45,000 nt of DNA, from the NCBI GenBank assembly GCA_002796245.1, contig PCWT01000008.1:14448-59447 (forward strand), read 5' to 3'. Position 1 is the first letter of the stretch, and each line of letters begins with the position of its first letter. A program made the translations under genes and the position numbers. This document shows, piece after piece, positions 25,744 to 34,082 of the stretch. The notes beneath the pieces are model-generated. The model ran no database searches and was not told where the DNA came from. It saw nothing but the letters and a program-made list of their open reading frames with translations. Origin of the DNA: Gammaproteobacteria bacterium CG11_big_fil_rev_8_21_14_0_20_46_22. Its GTDB lineage: Bacteria > Pseudomonadota > Gammaproteobacteria > UBA12402.

Positions 25744-26079
25744 TTAACTTGCGCAAGCCTCTTGCAACGCAGTACAAATAAAACTGTTCACGCTGACATC
25801 ATGCTGTGACGCTTTAATCGCAACCTGTTTATGTAGTTCGTGCCCCAAACGAACATTCAACGAACCTTTGAACGGATGCTCTGGCGCCATCTTAAGTTCA
25901 GCACAGGTATCCAAATAATCATCCACCGCCTCACGAAATGCTTTTACAATGCCTTGCGCGGTTTTTGATTCATAAGAAACCAAGGCTTTAATAAACTCTA
26001 GCTTGCCATAAAAAATAATGTCTTTGGCGTCAAACTCAATCGAGCCAAAATAACCTTTGTGTTTAATCAATGTTTTCAT
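25744..26079 (-). CDS. hicB: HicB-family antitoxin
   Basis: Antitoxin and autorepressor of a type II toxin-antitoxin pair. The N-terminal part (GYFGSIEFDAKDIIFYGKLEF, residues 9-29) is the degenerate RNase H-like HicB fold that neutralises HicA. The C-terminal part (SLNVRLGHELHKQVAIKASQ and on, residues about 73-110) is a ribbon-helix-helix DNA-binding domain, which fits the operator-like palindrome upstream of the pair. It has 111 residues, the normal size. The start overlaps the end of hicA by four bases, giving the standard toxin-first order. Confidence 0.92.
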   Translation of the reverse strand: MKTLIKHKGYFGSIEFDAKDIIFYGKLEFIKALVSYESKTAQGIVKAFREAVDDYLDTCAELKMAPEHPFKGSLNVRLGHELHKQVAIKASQHDVSVNSFICTALQEACAS

Positions 26080-26330
26080 AACTGGCCTCTCATCTCCAAC
26101 GTTTTGATCAATTGCCTCAGTTGATAGCGTTTCAAACTATTTGCCGGATGCGGCTTATGTAAAGAAATCGGCGGATACTCAATATGAGCAAACTTCACAC
26201 GTGAACCACTGGTTTTACCTGCGCTCAGTTCACCATAGCCGAGCTGTTTTAATAGTTTCTCGAGCTCTGCCCAACTAAAGTCAGTAGGCTCAGCCAAAAA
26301 TCGCTCAATTAATTTTCTTTGCTTATTCAC
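26076..26330 (-). CDS. hicA: HicA-family mRNA interferase toxin
   Basis: Small ribonuclease toxin that cleaves mRNA in the absence of HicB. The 84 residues adopt the double-stranded-RNA-binding-like HicA fold: ELEKLLKQLGYGELSAGKTSGSRVKF, then the catalytic histidine in ISLHKPHPANSLKRYQLRQL. The usual G-S-H/R-V-x-F motif is present as GSRVKF. The start is GTG at 26330, with GAGG eight bases upstream; an unusual start codon may keep toxin output low. It is the first gene of the pair, preceded by a promoter whose -35 box lies in a perfect palindrome. Confidence 0.9.
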   Translation of the reverse strand: MNKQRKLIERFLAEPTDFSWAELEKLLKQLGYGELSAGKTSGSRVKFAHIEYPPISLHKPHPANSLKRYQLRQLIKTLEMRGQL

Positions 26331-26342
26331 AAAACACGCCTC

Positions 26343-26387
26343 ATTCTACAATAGCAAACACAATAAGCAACTAAATTTAGTTGCTTA
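26343..26387 (-). promoter_or_regulatory. hicAB promoter and operator palindrome
   Basis: On the minus strand TTGCTT (26365-26370) and TAGAAT (26343-26348) are 16 bases apart, about 13 bases before the hicA start. A perfect 24-bp palindrome at 26364-26387, half-site TAAGCAACTAAA, covers the -35 box. Binding there by the ribbon-helix-helix domain of HicB would repress the operon. Confidence 0.75.
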
Positions 26388-26457
26388 AGCCTTAAAGCCC
26401 AAAAAGGAGATTGCGCGAAAACACACAGACTGAAGAAAAAGAATAAAGAAGGACAAA

Positions 26458-26486
26458 CGAAGAGCTGCATCTTAATGCATTCTTCG
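26458..26486 (-). terminator. Probable terminator of the deaminase gene
   Basis: CGAAGA-gc-TGCAT pairs with ATGCA-t-TCTTCG around a short loop. On the minus strand it is followed by a T-rich stretch (26425-26457). It is about 95 bases past the deaminase stop. Confidence 0.45.
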
Positions 26487-26494
26487 AACCGTTG

Positions 26495-26572
26495 CTAGGG
26501 CCTCATTGACTCTCCTGGCCGCAAAGCTCCTACACTTTTCGCTTCAGGTAAGCAAATGAGGACACGCCCTAG
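26495..26572. repeat. Short inverted-repeat (MITE-like) element
   Basis: 78 bases bounded by CTAGGGC-CTCATT and its near complement AATGAGG-ACAC-GCCCTAG. The centre is not coding. The ends resemble, but do not equal, the TTAGGGC ends of the element at 32827-32989. It lies between the deaminase stop and hicA. Confidence 0.55.
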
Positions 26573-26581
26573 ACGCTCAAC

Positions 26582-27526
26582 TCAAAAACGGGCGGCCATG
26601 GTGCGCCGAGTGAGCTCTTCAAGCTCGAGCGCCGTGTAGCCAAAATGATCCATAGCGACTTGATATTCGTCTTCCAACCAGGCACCAAAAAATGTGGGGT
26701 CATCACTGTTTAAGCTGACATTAGCGCCGCGCTTTTTCAAGAGATGCAAAGGGTGGTGCTCATAATCCTTATAAAAGTCGAGCACGATATTACTGCTGGG
26801 ACAAACTTCCAACATGACTTGCTCGTCGACCACGCGAGCCAACACCGCCTCGTCTTCAACGCAGCGCACACCGTGACCAATACGATCAGCCTTCAAGACA
26901 TCTAAAGCCTCGATCATTTCAGACGCAGGCGTACTTTCACCGGCATGCACACTCAAACCCAGTCCTTGAGATTTAATATCACGACACAGGGTTTTAAATA
27001 CTGATAAGCGATGCTGGATGGTATCGCCTGCAATATTGGCACCCACCACATATTCATGACAAACTTTCATGGCCTCCCGCACAATATGATCGGCTTTAGC
27101 CGGCCCTTCATGGCGGTGGATAGACAACAAATAACGGGCAGTCAACCCCCAGCGCCTTTTCGCTTCATCTGCCGCTGCAACAAGGCCTGACTGCATCACC
27201 TCATACGCCACGCCATTGGCTTTCGCCACATAGGGTGAAATAATCACTTCGCTGTACTGTGTGTTCGTTTTGGCCAAGCCTTCGAAATAATCCAGCGCGA
27301 TAGTGTAAAAATCCTCATCGGTTTTTAAGACACTGGCAATAGCGTCATAAATCACATGAAACTCAGAAAAATCCGACCACTTCACCGTATCCGTGTCAGC
27401 GCACATGATGGCATGAGGCAAATCCACCCCGCGCTTTTGGGCAATTTCACGAATGAGCGCCGGCCGCACCGCACCCTCTAAGTGCACATGCAGCTCGGCT
27501 TTGGGAATCGTGTGAATCGTTGTCAT
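26582..27526 (-). CDS. add: Adenosine deaminase family protein
   Basis: Zinc-dependent hydrolytic deaminase of adenosine or a related purine (purine salvage). The 314 residues show the metal ligands His13 and His15 in ELHVHLEG, His194 and the catalytic Glu197 in HAGE, RIGHG near 215-219, and the zinc-binding Asp pair in SDDP (274-277). The protein is a little shorter than typical adenosine deaminases (about 335). The CPSSNIVL variant, rather than CPLSN, is seen in a subgroup that includes enzymes acting on other aminopurines, so specificity is not certain. It is a single gene, ending near a short MITE-like element. Confidence 0.88.
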   Translation of the reverse strand: MTTIHTIPKAELHVHLEGAVRPALIREIAQKRGVDLPHAIMCADTDTVKWSDFSEFHVIYDAIASVLKTDEDFYTIALDYFEGLAKTNTQYSEVIISPYVAKANGVAYEVMQSGLVAAADEAKRRWGLTARYLLSIHRHEGPAKADHIVREAMKVCHEYVVGANIAGDTIQHRLSVFKTLCRDIKSQGLGLSVHAGESTPASEMIEALDVLKADRIGHGVRCVEDEAVLARVVDEQVMLEVCPSSNIVLDFYKDYEHHPLHLLKKRGANVSLNSDDPTFFGAWLEDEYQVAMDHFGYTALELEELTRRTMAARF

Positions 27527-27569
27527 GATGTCTTACCATTTTTTGGGCGCATCATACCGCCTGGGCAGC

Positions 27570-27780
27570 ACAGGCTCAAGCTTAACACGGTTGTCCCATT
27601 AAAAGTATTTTGCTTAAATTGACTACAAACGTTCAGTTTTGAGGGGAGGTTGGACGCAAATTTGATGAAACAGCGCAGTGTACATGCAAGTACATGAGCA
27701 CGTTGAAGAAAATTTGCGTTCAAGATCGACCAAAAATGGACGTTTCCTGTTTTAATGCCAGCCCTGTCAAGCTTAACCTT
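27570..27780. repeat. Large imperfect palindromic element
   Basis: Nested inverted repeats share one centre: ACGCAAATTT / AAATTTGCGT, AAACGT / ACGTTT, CATTAAAA (27597-27604) / TTTTAATG (27750-27757), and outer segments around AAGCTT on both sides. The middle holds GTACATGCAAGTACATGAG. It fills most of the 303-base gap between the deaminase and lapA; no gene is seen in it. Confidence 0.65.
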
Positions 27781-27800
27781 ATAAAGATTTATGCTATGAT
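27773..27800 (+). promoter_or_regulatory. Putative lapAB-dusA promoter (extended -10)
   Basis: TATGAT at 27795-27800 is preceded by TGC, making an extended -10. A weak -35 TTAACC lies at 27773-27778, spaced 16. An AAGGA ribosome site follows before the lapA ATG. Confidence 0.5.
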
Positions 27801-27829
27801 AAACCCCTGTTGTATAAGGAATCTCAACC

Positions 27830-28123
27830 ATGCGCTACTTCAGCTATGTCATCATCATCATTTTAATTTTGCTCGGCATCACCTTTGCCGTACTTAACTC
27901 GGACACCGTGACCGTACACTACTACAGCGGCGAACAAGCCCTGCCACTATCATTACTCATGGCCATCAGTTTCGCGATTGGGATCATCATTGGCGTGCTC
28001 GTGATGCTACCGAAAGTCTGGCGACTACGCCTAGAGCGTCGACGCCTTCGCAAAAAACTGAAACACGCCGAACAAGAAATTGAAAACCTCAGGCAGCTAC
28101 CTGTGAAGGATAATCACCTCTAA
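27830..28123 (+). CDS. lapA: Lipopolysaccharide assembly protein LapA
   Basis: Small inner-membrane partner of LapB (YciS family, DUF1049). The 97 residues have two transmembrane helices (about 5-22 and 42-62), with a short loop containing NSDTVTVHYYSGEQALPLSLL. A basic coiled-coil tail follows (RLRLERRRLRKKLKHAEQEIENL) on the cytosolic side. The pair controls LPS synthesis by guiding FtsH-dependent degradation of LpxC. The stop overlaps the lapB start by one base (TAATG), so the two are coupled. AAGGA lies eleven bases upstream of the start. Confidence 0.93.
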   Translation: MRYFSYVIIIILILLGITFAVLNSDTVTVHYYSGEQALPLSLLMAISFAIGIIIGVLVMLPKVWRLRLERRRLRKKLKHAEQEIENLRQLPVKDNHL

Positions 28124-29304
28124 TGCATGGCGTCTCGCTACTACTGCTACTGTTAGCCGCAGGCTACTTGGGCTGGTACCTTGCTAAGCGAGGCGCCAAA
28201 CCAACGCGCTTTTCACCAAAGAAAAAAACACCGCGCCGCCTACCCAAAGACTACATCAAGGGCTTAAATTTCTTATTCAACGAAGAACCCGATAAAGCTG
28301 TCGATTTATTTATCAAAATGCTCGAGGTTGATTCAGACACGGTTGAAACACATTTAACCCTTGGCGCTCTGTTTCGCAGACGCGGCCAAGTGGATCGCGC
28401 GATTCGCATCCACCAAAATCTCATCGCACGCCCCAAGCTTGAAACCGCTTACCGTTTAGAAGCGCTTTTAGCCCTAGCGCAAGACTACCAAAGTGCGGGC
28501 GTACTCGATCGTGCTGAAAAACTTTTTCTAGAGCTGATTGACCTAGGTCAGCATTTAAATATCAGCTTAAAATCCTTACTCTCCATTTACGAACAGGAAA
28601 AAGAATGGGGCAAAGCCATCGATACGGCAAAGCTATTGATGAACAAATCCAAAGTCGATATGTCTGTTAGGATTGCCCAGTATCATTGCGAGCTTGCCGA
28701 AATAGCCTTACACAAGAAAGCCTTTGACACAGCAGAACGCCAGTGTCGACTCGCGCTCCAGCACAACCTTCAGTGCGCCCGGGCACAGCTCACCCTCGCA
28801 AACATTTATTTTACTCAGGGCGCGCTTGATGGAGCGCTCAAGGCCCTTGAGATCATCAAACACGTGAACAACGAAGAAGCCTTCAAGCTACGGGCAACCA
28901 TCTATACGCAAAAACAAGACCAGGCTGCACTAACACGAGCCATACAAGACATGCTAGAGCACCACCCTAAAATGCACGCAGCACTTGAAGCCTTTAGTCA
29001 AGACAAAGACATCGACACCGAATCTAAAATCAAGACATTACGTGAGCTTTTACGCGAAACCCCGTCACTGTCTGGTTTAAATGAGTTAATTGGTCTACAA
29101 TTGCAAACAGCAAAAGCTGAGGTCAAAGAGGATTTGATGATACTTCACGGATTAGCCCAACGCTTACAAGCCGAACAACCGGACTACCAATGCAGTGAGT
29201 GTGGTTTTTATTCCAAGCAAGCCTACTGGCAATGCCCAAGCTGTAAAAATTGGGAAACACTTTCACCCGCTGGCTCAAATAACGATAAGAAAACGCAACA
29301 ATAA
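28123..29304 (+). CDS. lapB: Lipopolysaccharide assembly protein LapB
   Basis: Inner-membrane-anchored TPR protein that limits LPS synthesis by presenting LpxC to FtsH. It has 393 residues. The N-terminus is a single membrane anchor ([18 protein letters not shown]), followed from about residue 40 to 340 by TPR repeats ([20 protein letters not shown] and so on). The C-terminus is a rubredoxin-like zinc ribbon with two CxxC pairs, CSEC and CPSC, near residues 357-373. This is the complete architecture of the E. coli protein. Translation is coupled to lapA upstream and to dusA downstream through one-base overlaps. Confidence 0.95.
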   Translation: MHGVSLLLLLLAAGYLGWYLAKRGAKPTRFSPKKKTPRRLPKDYIKGLNFLFNEEPDKAVDLFIKMLEVDSDTVETHLTLGALFRRRGQVDRAIRIHQNLIARPKLETAYRLEALLALAQDYQSAGVLDRAEKLFLELIDLGQHLNISLKSLLSIYEQEKEWGKAIDTAKLLMNKSKVDMSVRIAQYHCELAEIALHKKAFDTAERQCRLALQHNLQCARAQLTLANIYFTQGALDGALKALEIIKHVNNEEAFKLRATIYTQKQDQAALTRAIQDMLEHHPKMHAALEAFSQDKDIDTESKIKTLRELLRETPSLSGLNELIGLQLQTAKAEVKEDLMILHGLAQRLQAEQPDYQCSECGFYSKQAYWQCPSCKNWETLSPAGSNNDKKTQQ

Positions 29305-30263
29305 TGCAGCCCTCTCACATCACCATCGCACCCATGCTGGACTGGACGGATCGCCATTGTCGTTATTTCCATCGGCAACTGACGCGACATACCACACTCT
29401 ACACAGAAATGATCACCACAGGCGCACTGATTCATGGCAATGCCGAGCGCTTTTTGCACTTCAACCCTGCAGAACAACCCGTGGTGTTACAGCTCGGCGG
29501 CAGCAATCCTCACGAGCTTGCACACTGTGCGAACCTCGCAGAAAAACACGGTTATAACGGCATTAATTTAAATGTGGGTTGCCCCAGCGATCGCGTGCAA
29601 AACGGACAATTTGGCGCTTGCCTCATGGCCAAGCCCAAGCTTGTCGCTGATTGCATCGATGCTATGCAACAAGCTTGCGCGATTCCTGTGAGCGTTAAAA
29701 CGCGCATTGGCATCGATGATCACGATGACTATGCTTTCCTTGTAAACTTCGTACAACACCTAGATGCAGTTGGCTGCCAATGCTTGATTGTGCATGCACG
29801 CAAAGCCTGGCTTTCGGGCTTAAGCCCCAAACAAAACCGTGAAATTCCTCCCTTGCATTACGAGCGCGTGCATCAACTGAAAAACGATTTTCCACACTTA
29901 CAAATACTGACCAACGGCGGTATTAAAACCTACGAAGACATTGATAGAGAACTACCCTTTATCGACGGTGTGATGATCGGGCGAGAAGCTTACCAAAACC
30001 CCTATTTTCTCGCTGAAATTGACCAACGCTATTTCGGTGAAACAAGCATCCTCACTCGACATGACGTGATCGAACGCATGAAACCCTACATTGAAGCTGA
30101 GCGCAAACACGGCACACGCCTGCACAGCATCACCCGCCATATGCTCGGCCTTTTTAATGGCTTACCTGGCGCCAGGCACTGGCGCCGGACGTTAAGCGAG
30201 CAAGCTCACCGAAGTGATGCGGGGCTTGAGGTGCTAGACGCTGCCGCTTCAGGAGCACCCTGA
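29304..30263 (+). CDS. dusA: tRNA-dihydrouridine synthase A
   Basis: FMN-dependent enzyme that reduces uridine 20/20a in the tRNA D-loop. The 319 residues include the N-terminal [17 protein letters not shown] typical of DusA, the [20 protein letters not shown] active-site segment with Cys93, the FMN-binding [21 protein letters not shown], and the C-terminal [21 protein letters not shown]. It is coupled to lapB by a one-base overlap. Its last 58 bases lie opposite the end of a large orphan gene on the other strand. The normal end of the family falls in this overlap, so dusA itself looks intact. Confidence 0.95.
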   Translation: MQPSHITIAPMLDWTDRHCRYFHRQLTRHTTLYTEMITTGALIHGNAERFLHFNPAEQPVVLQLGGSNPHELAHCANLAEKHGYNGINLNVGCPSDRVQNGQFGACLMAKPKLVADCIDAMQQACAIPVSVKTRIGIDDHDDYAFLVNFVQHLDAVGCQCLIVHARKAWLSGLSPKQNREIPPLHYERVHQLKNDFPHLQILTNGGIKTYEDIDRELPFIDGVMIGREAYQNPYFLAEIDQRYFGETSILTRHDVIERMKPYIEAERKHGTRLHSITRHMLGLFNGLPGARHWRRTLSEQAHRSDAGLEVLDAAASGAP

Positions 30264-32797
30264 GGCAACTGAGGCAAACAACCAGCCCCGCTAAGAAGCG
30301 CCCCTAATTCATCGCCGCAGAGAGGGGATACGGGGTCTCCGCCAAGCAAGCTAAATCCTGCTGGGCTGCCTGGCCCCAAAAGAAAGTCCTGACCAGCGCC
30401 TGCTGGGCTTGGCGCGCCGAAAAAAGCCGCGCCATTGCCACCCGCGCATACCCTTGAGCCTGAGCTTCCGCTTAAATCCAATGGTAAAGCCCCCGCTGCA
30501 GCTTCAGAGCGGCTTCCTATTTGTCGCAGGCAGTTTAAGAAATACTCGCTTGCCTCAGGCGTTACCCACTCTTTTGGGTAACGACAAACATGCTGCTCAA
30601 AAAGCTGAGCTGACTCCAGAGAAAAAAGTCCGGCGATAGACTGAAGCTGCGCCTTGCCCGCCAGACTAATCAGCTTCATGAATAAGAAAACCGGTTTTTT
30701 TCGTACAGTTTTCCTGTCGATCCTCAGTGTGAGTAAATAGGTAATGAGCGCCTTTATATGGGCATTCATCTGAAAATCTAGTAGGCGTTGTGCGATGAGG
30801 ATTAAGTTTTTCTGGGTTGCCGGATCATCAACATTTTTATTAGGCATGACAGTATTAATCATCTTAACGACATCTTTTTTTGAATGACGCAAGCTAAACT
30901 CAATCAGCGCCTCGTGTGTCCAAGCTCCGTCACCCTCGCCTACGCCTAATAGTTTGCTAAACTCAGTTAATTGGCTGGCATTACAGATACTTTGCAATGC
31001 AAAAGCAAATAGAGCGCCAGTCTGCACTGTGCGGTGTAAAAAAAAGTCTGTTAATAAAATAGCTTGGATATACCGTTCAATATCCCGCTCTATTTCATCG
31101 TCATTAATGGTATCTAACAGTGTCTTCAATAAGACAAAAAATGATTCTTCCTGAAACTTGCTCATTGCAATGTTTATAAATAGAATATCTTGATGAATAT
31201 TTTTAAAGTAACGGAATAAAGGCGCTATCAATGCAGAATTTATACTTTTTTTTGGTAGTGCTTCGAATATCATGATATCGCTCACACCGCGCCTTGCTGC
31301 TCTGGCAAGTTGAAAAATTTCTTCGCATGTGTCTATCTGAAGATTTAACATACACGCAATGCTGCCGTTACCTCTACTTAAATAGCCTATTAATAGTTGT
31401 TCATTTTCATTTGTTTTATTGCTTGCCCACTGTTGATAAATCACCTCGAAAAGGCTTGGAGAGGGCTCGCTGTGTCTCAATAGAAGCCTCGTCGTCGCTA
31501 TAGGCTGTTGGGTAGAAGGCGCCGGTGCCGTTTGGCCCGAGTCACTGACAGGCATTAGCGGATACCCTATGCGTCCGGCGCTATTTAGGATCTTGTAACG
31601 AGTTTCATCGTCTAGCAACCTTATTATTCCTGTCGACAGGCTAAACCTTATTTCATGCCTTACTAAAGAAGCTAAAACCATGGTGGGGTCGATATTGTTG
31701 AGCAATGCTAAAAGGATAGAATCAGCCTGCAAATCCAGACTCGCTTGATCTTTTATGCCCCCTAATAACCTGTCCACGATGAGGACACGATGCTGACTCT
31801 CGGGAATGAGATCGCGCAGTTTTGAAACAAGCAATGAAGGATTGTTATCGTAGAAAGGCAAGACTGCCGGAAACCACGATAGGATAGATAGAGAGCACTC
31901 AAGCAGTTTTTTTAACACAATATCACGTGTTGACGTATCCTCTCGCGTGTATTCCATAAGATGCGTGACGGTGAAAATGGCAATATGGACTGAAATGAGA
32001 GGGCCATCGGGAACTCGATAGTTAAACGTATAGCCAGGAACGCAAGCATTGATACAGGCCATAATGAACTCGGGGTCGGCTTCTCTTAGCGCTCTTACAA
32101 AAATACGTTTAATAATTTTTAAGACATCAATAGAAGAAACAGCTAACCATATTTTTTTTAAATCTTCCCAGCTCAAGCCCTTGCGCCGTATGATAGCAAC
32201 GCTCACCGCCATTAGCGCATCTGGATCATCAGCAAGTTCTTTTAATTGATCCGCCTTAGCCTGATGTAAACTAAAGTCGGCCAATACTTCATGAAATAAG
32301 ACAACTTGATCGGGTGGAGAGGCTTGATAACACGCTAGTAGCGCCCTGACGCGTAGGCTTAAGCCTACGGATGTTGTTGCTGTTAGGATCCCTTGAATAA
32401 ACGCTTTTTCGAAGCGAAAAGGTGTTAGCTCTAAGCTGTGTATTATGCATAAATGATTGACTATGGTAGCTAACCAACCGGTAGATGGGTGTATACCCGC
32501 TTGGAGATTCCACAACATGGTCTGGCAACACGCATCAATCTGCTCCCCAATAGCGGCGTCAATCCGATCTGGTGTGACGTGCGAAGCCGGTGGCGGCGGC
32601 AGGTTTGCTGAATCTAGTTCTGCTGAATCGGGTGTGGCGCGCAAAGCCGGTGGCGGCGGCAGGTTTGCTGAATCTAGTTCTGCTGAATCGGGTGTGGCGC
32701 GCAAAGCCGGTGGCGGCGGCAGGTTTGCTGAATCTGCGGTTCTTTTTCCGAGGACGGTATTTCCTGGCGTTTCTGGCGTTTCTGGCGTTTCTAGCAT
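30206..32797 (-). CDS. Large orphan protein with N-terminal tandem repeats, possible secreted effector
   Basis: I do not recognise this 863-residue protein. It starts with ETP triplets, then two and a half 20-residue repeats ([20 protein letters not shown]). Residues about 85-780 are Leu/Ile-rich and look like an all-helical solenoid without membrane segments. The last 80 residues are Gly/Ala/Pro/Ser-rich and come from markedly GC-richer DNA, ending antisense to dusA. No signal peptide is seen. A helical body with disordered ends and no relatives nearby is common among translocated effectors, but nothing here proves secretion. No Shine-Dalgarno is evident before the ATG; a MITE-like element lies 30 bases upstream. 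Confidence 0.75.
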   Translation of the reverse strand: MLETPETPETPGNTVLGKRTADSANLPPPPALRATPDSAELDSANLPPPPALRATPDSAELDSANLPPPPASHVTPDRIDAAIGEQIDACCQTMLWNLQAGIHPSTGWLATIVNHLCIIHSLELTPFRFEKAFIQGILTATTSVGLSLRVRALLACYQASPPDQVVLFHEVLADFSLHQAKADQLKELADDPDALMAVSVAIIRRKGLSWEDLKKIWLAVSSIDVLKIIKRIFVRALREADPEFIMACINACVPGYTFNYRVPDGPLISVHIAIFTVTHLMEYTREDTSTRDIVLKKLLECSLSILSWFPAVLPFYDNNPSLLVSKLRDLIPESQHRVLIVDRLLGGIKDQASLDLQADSILLALLNNIDPTMVLASLVRHEIRFSLSTGIIRLLDDETRYKILNSAGRIGYPLMPVSDSGQTAPAPSTQQPIATTRLLLRHSEPSPSLFEVIYQQWASNKTNENEQLLIGYLSRGNGSIACMLNLQIDTCEEIFQLARAARRGVSDIMIFEALPKKSINSALIAPLFRYFKNIHQDILFINIAMSKFQEESFFVLLKTLLDTINDDEIERDIERYIQAILLTDFFLHRTVQTGALFAFALQSICNASQLTEFSKLLGVGEGDGAWTHEALIEFSLRHSKKDVVKMINTVMPNKNVDDPATQKNLILIAQRLLDFQMNAHIKALITYLLTLRIDRKTVRKKPVFLFMKLISLAGKAQLQSIAGLFSLESAQLFEQHVCRYPKEWVTPEASEYFLNCLRQIGSRSEAAAGALPLDLSGSSGSRVCAGGNGAAFFGAPSPAGAGQDFLLGPGSPAGFSLLGGDPVSPLCGDELGALLSGAGCLPQLPQGAPEAAASSTSSPASLR
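32581..32735. repeat. 60-bp tandem repeat, about 2.6 copies
   Basis: Units begin at 32581, 32641 and 32701. Copies one and two differ at one base, and the third breaks off after 35 bases. The unit is a multiple of three and encodes the proline-rich 20-residue repeats of the orphan protein, so copy number can change without shifting the frame. Confidence 0.95.
32763..32792. repeat. 9-bp tandem repeat (GTTTCTGGC), three copies
   Basis: Three near-perfect copies encode the ETP ETP ETP start of the orphan protein on the minus strand. Confidence 0.85.
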
Positions 32798-32826
32798 GCT
32801 TATAACCCAATATTATTTATTTATTT

Positions 32827-32989
32827 TTAGGGCGTATTAACCATGGGTTTTTCGAAACGAAAATCAAGATATGAGACAAAAATGAAAAAAATCGAAACAC
32901 AAGCTGAGCCTATGCCATGAAATTTCTGTAGTTTTTGACCGATTTCGCTTGATTTGCAGTCGGAAACACCCATTGCCAACACACCCTAA
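32827..32989. repeat. MITE-like inverted-repeat element, 163 bp
   Basis: Ends TTAGGGCGTATTAACCATGG and, inverted, the complement of CCATTGCCAACACACCCTAA, with further pairing of GGTTTTTCGA...ATCAAG against CTTGAT...TCGGAAAC. The left half recurs at 1-70. It contains no gene. The remaining bases up to 33189 include a fragment CCCGGATTACGCGC of another dispersed repeat, and otherwise nothing recognisable apart from the leader of the oxygenase gene. Confidence 0.75.
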
Positions 32990-33189
32990 CGTTATACTCG
33001 CTAAAGATTAACCTTTTATTAACGCGCCGAAAGACCTCTTCTTTTTTGGCTTTCCCGGATTACGCGCTTTGCGCTACATTTCGATATCTAACCCCGAAAA
33101 AGTGCCCCGACAATCGCGGTGTTTTAGGTGGTTGGACTCGCTAAATTATGCTATCTTTCGCCCGCGTTAAAACAAAAAGAGAACTAGAC

Positions 33190-34029
33190 ATGAGCGTTTT
33201 GACCATCGATTTCCAGTCGCCGAATGCGCATCGCGATTTTTACCAATCCTTGAAAGATACAGGTTTTGCTGTACTGACTCATCACCCGCTGAATAATGAT
33301 CTGCTCAAGCAAGTCCACGATGAATGGCGCGAGTTCTACCACTCGGGCAAACAGCACGCTTACCCTTGGATCAATGACACACAAGAAGGCTATGCGCCAT
33401 TTCGCAGAGAAAATGCCAAAGGCACCGCCCACAAAAACCTGATGGAGTTTTTTAATGTGTACACCTGGAGCCTTTACCCCGACGAACTTTCTGGCAACGC
33501 TTTAAAATTGCACAATAACCTAGGCCGCATTGCCGCCACGTTGCTGGGCTGGCTCGATGAGCAGCTGCCTGAGGCCACCAAAACCAAGCTTTCCATGCCC
33601 TTGGCCAAAATGGTGGAGGGCTCATCCAAACATTTGATGCGCGTGATTCACTACCCGCCACTGAGTGGCGAAGAGCACCCTGAAGAAGTACGTGCTGCCG
33701 AACATTTCGACAGTAACTTACTCACAGTATTACCTGCACCGAGCATGCCTGGTCTGCAAGTCAAAAATAGTCAGGGTCAATGGCTGAATGTGGATTACAC
33801 CACAGGCGATATCGTGATTAATACGGGCGATATGATGACCGAATGCACCCATGGGCACTTAAGCGCCACGGCGCATCGCGTGGTCAACCCCGAAGGTGAC
33901 GCCGCGTGTAAAGAGCGCATGTCGACCCCCTTATTTGTACACCCACGCGATGACGTAAGATTATCTGCTCGCTACACTGCAAGGCAGTTTAGCCGCGAGT
34001 ATTTGCGTGCGAACGGCGTACTGAGTTAA
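33190..34029 (+). CDS. Isopenicillin-N-synthase-like Fe(II)-dependent oxygenase, copy 1
   Basis: Non-haem iron enzyme of the 2-oxoglutarate/IPNS superfamily; cytosolic. The 279 residues contain the facial triad His172-x-Asp174 (EHFDSNLLTVL) and His229 (TAHRVVNP), then Arg243-x-Ser245, the pair that normally binds the cosubstrate carboxylate. The N-terminal DIOX_N-like part has the GFAVLTHHPL strand. The start at 33190 is chosen over an upstream ATG because MSVLTIDF matches the second copy's N-terminus. It is followed after 53 bases by a clear paralogue. The substrate is unknown. No peptide synthetase, transporter or biosynthetic cluster is nearby, so antibiotic synthesis is not supported. Confidence 0.88.
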   Translation: MSVLTIDFQSPNAHRDFYQSLKDTGFAVLTHHPLNNDLLKQVHDEWREFYHSGKQHAYPWINDTQEGYAPFRRENAKGTAHKNLMEFFNVYTWSLYPDELSGNALKLHNNLGRIAATLLGWLDEQLPEATKTKLSMPLAKMVEGSSKHLMRVIHYPPLSGEEHPEEVRAAEHFDSNLLTVLPAPSMPGLQVKNSQGQWLNVDYTTGDIVINTGDMMTECTHGHLSATAHRVVNPEGDAACKERMSTPLFVHPRDDVRLSARYTARQFSREYLRANGVLS

Positions 34030-34082
34030 AAATAGCGAACGCTTTAGGGCGTTTGACAATCATCCAAACGAAGGAACAAACG

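Noticed and set aside
32581-32735. Tandem repeat as a CRISPR array
   Set aside because: The repeats are contiguous 60-bp units without distinct spacers, only about 2.6 copies, and they are in frame within a gene.
32559-32810. Minus-strand frame with repeats [15 protein letters not shown]
   Set aside because: It is the same repeat DNA in another frame; the proline-rich frame continues into the 863-codon gene and is preferred.
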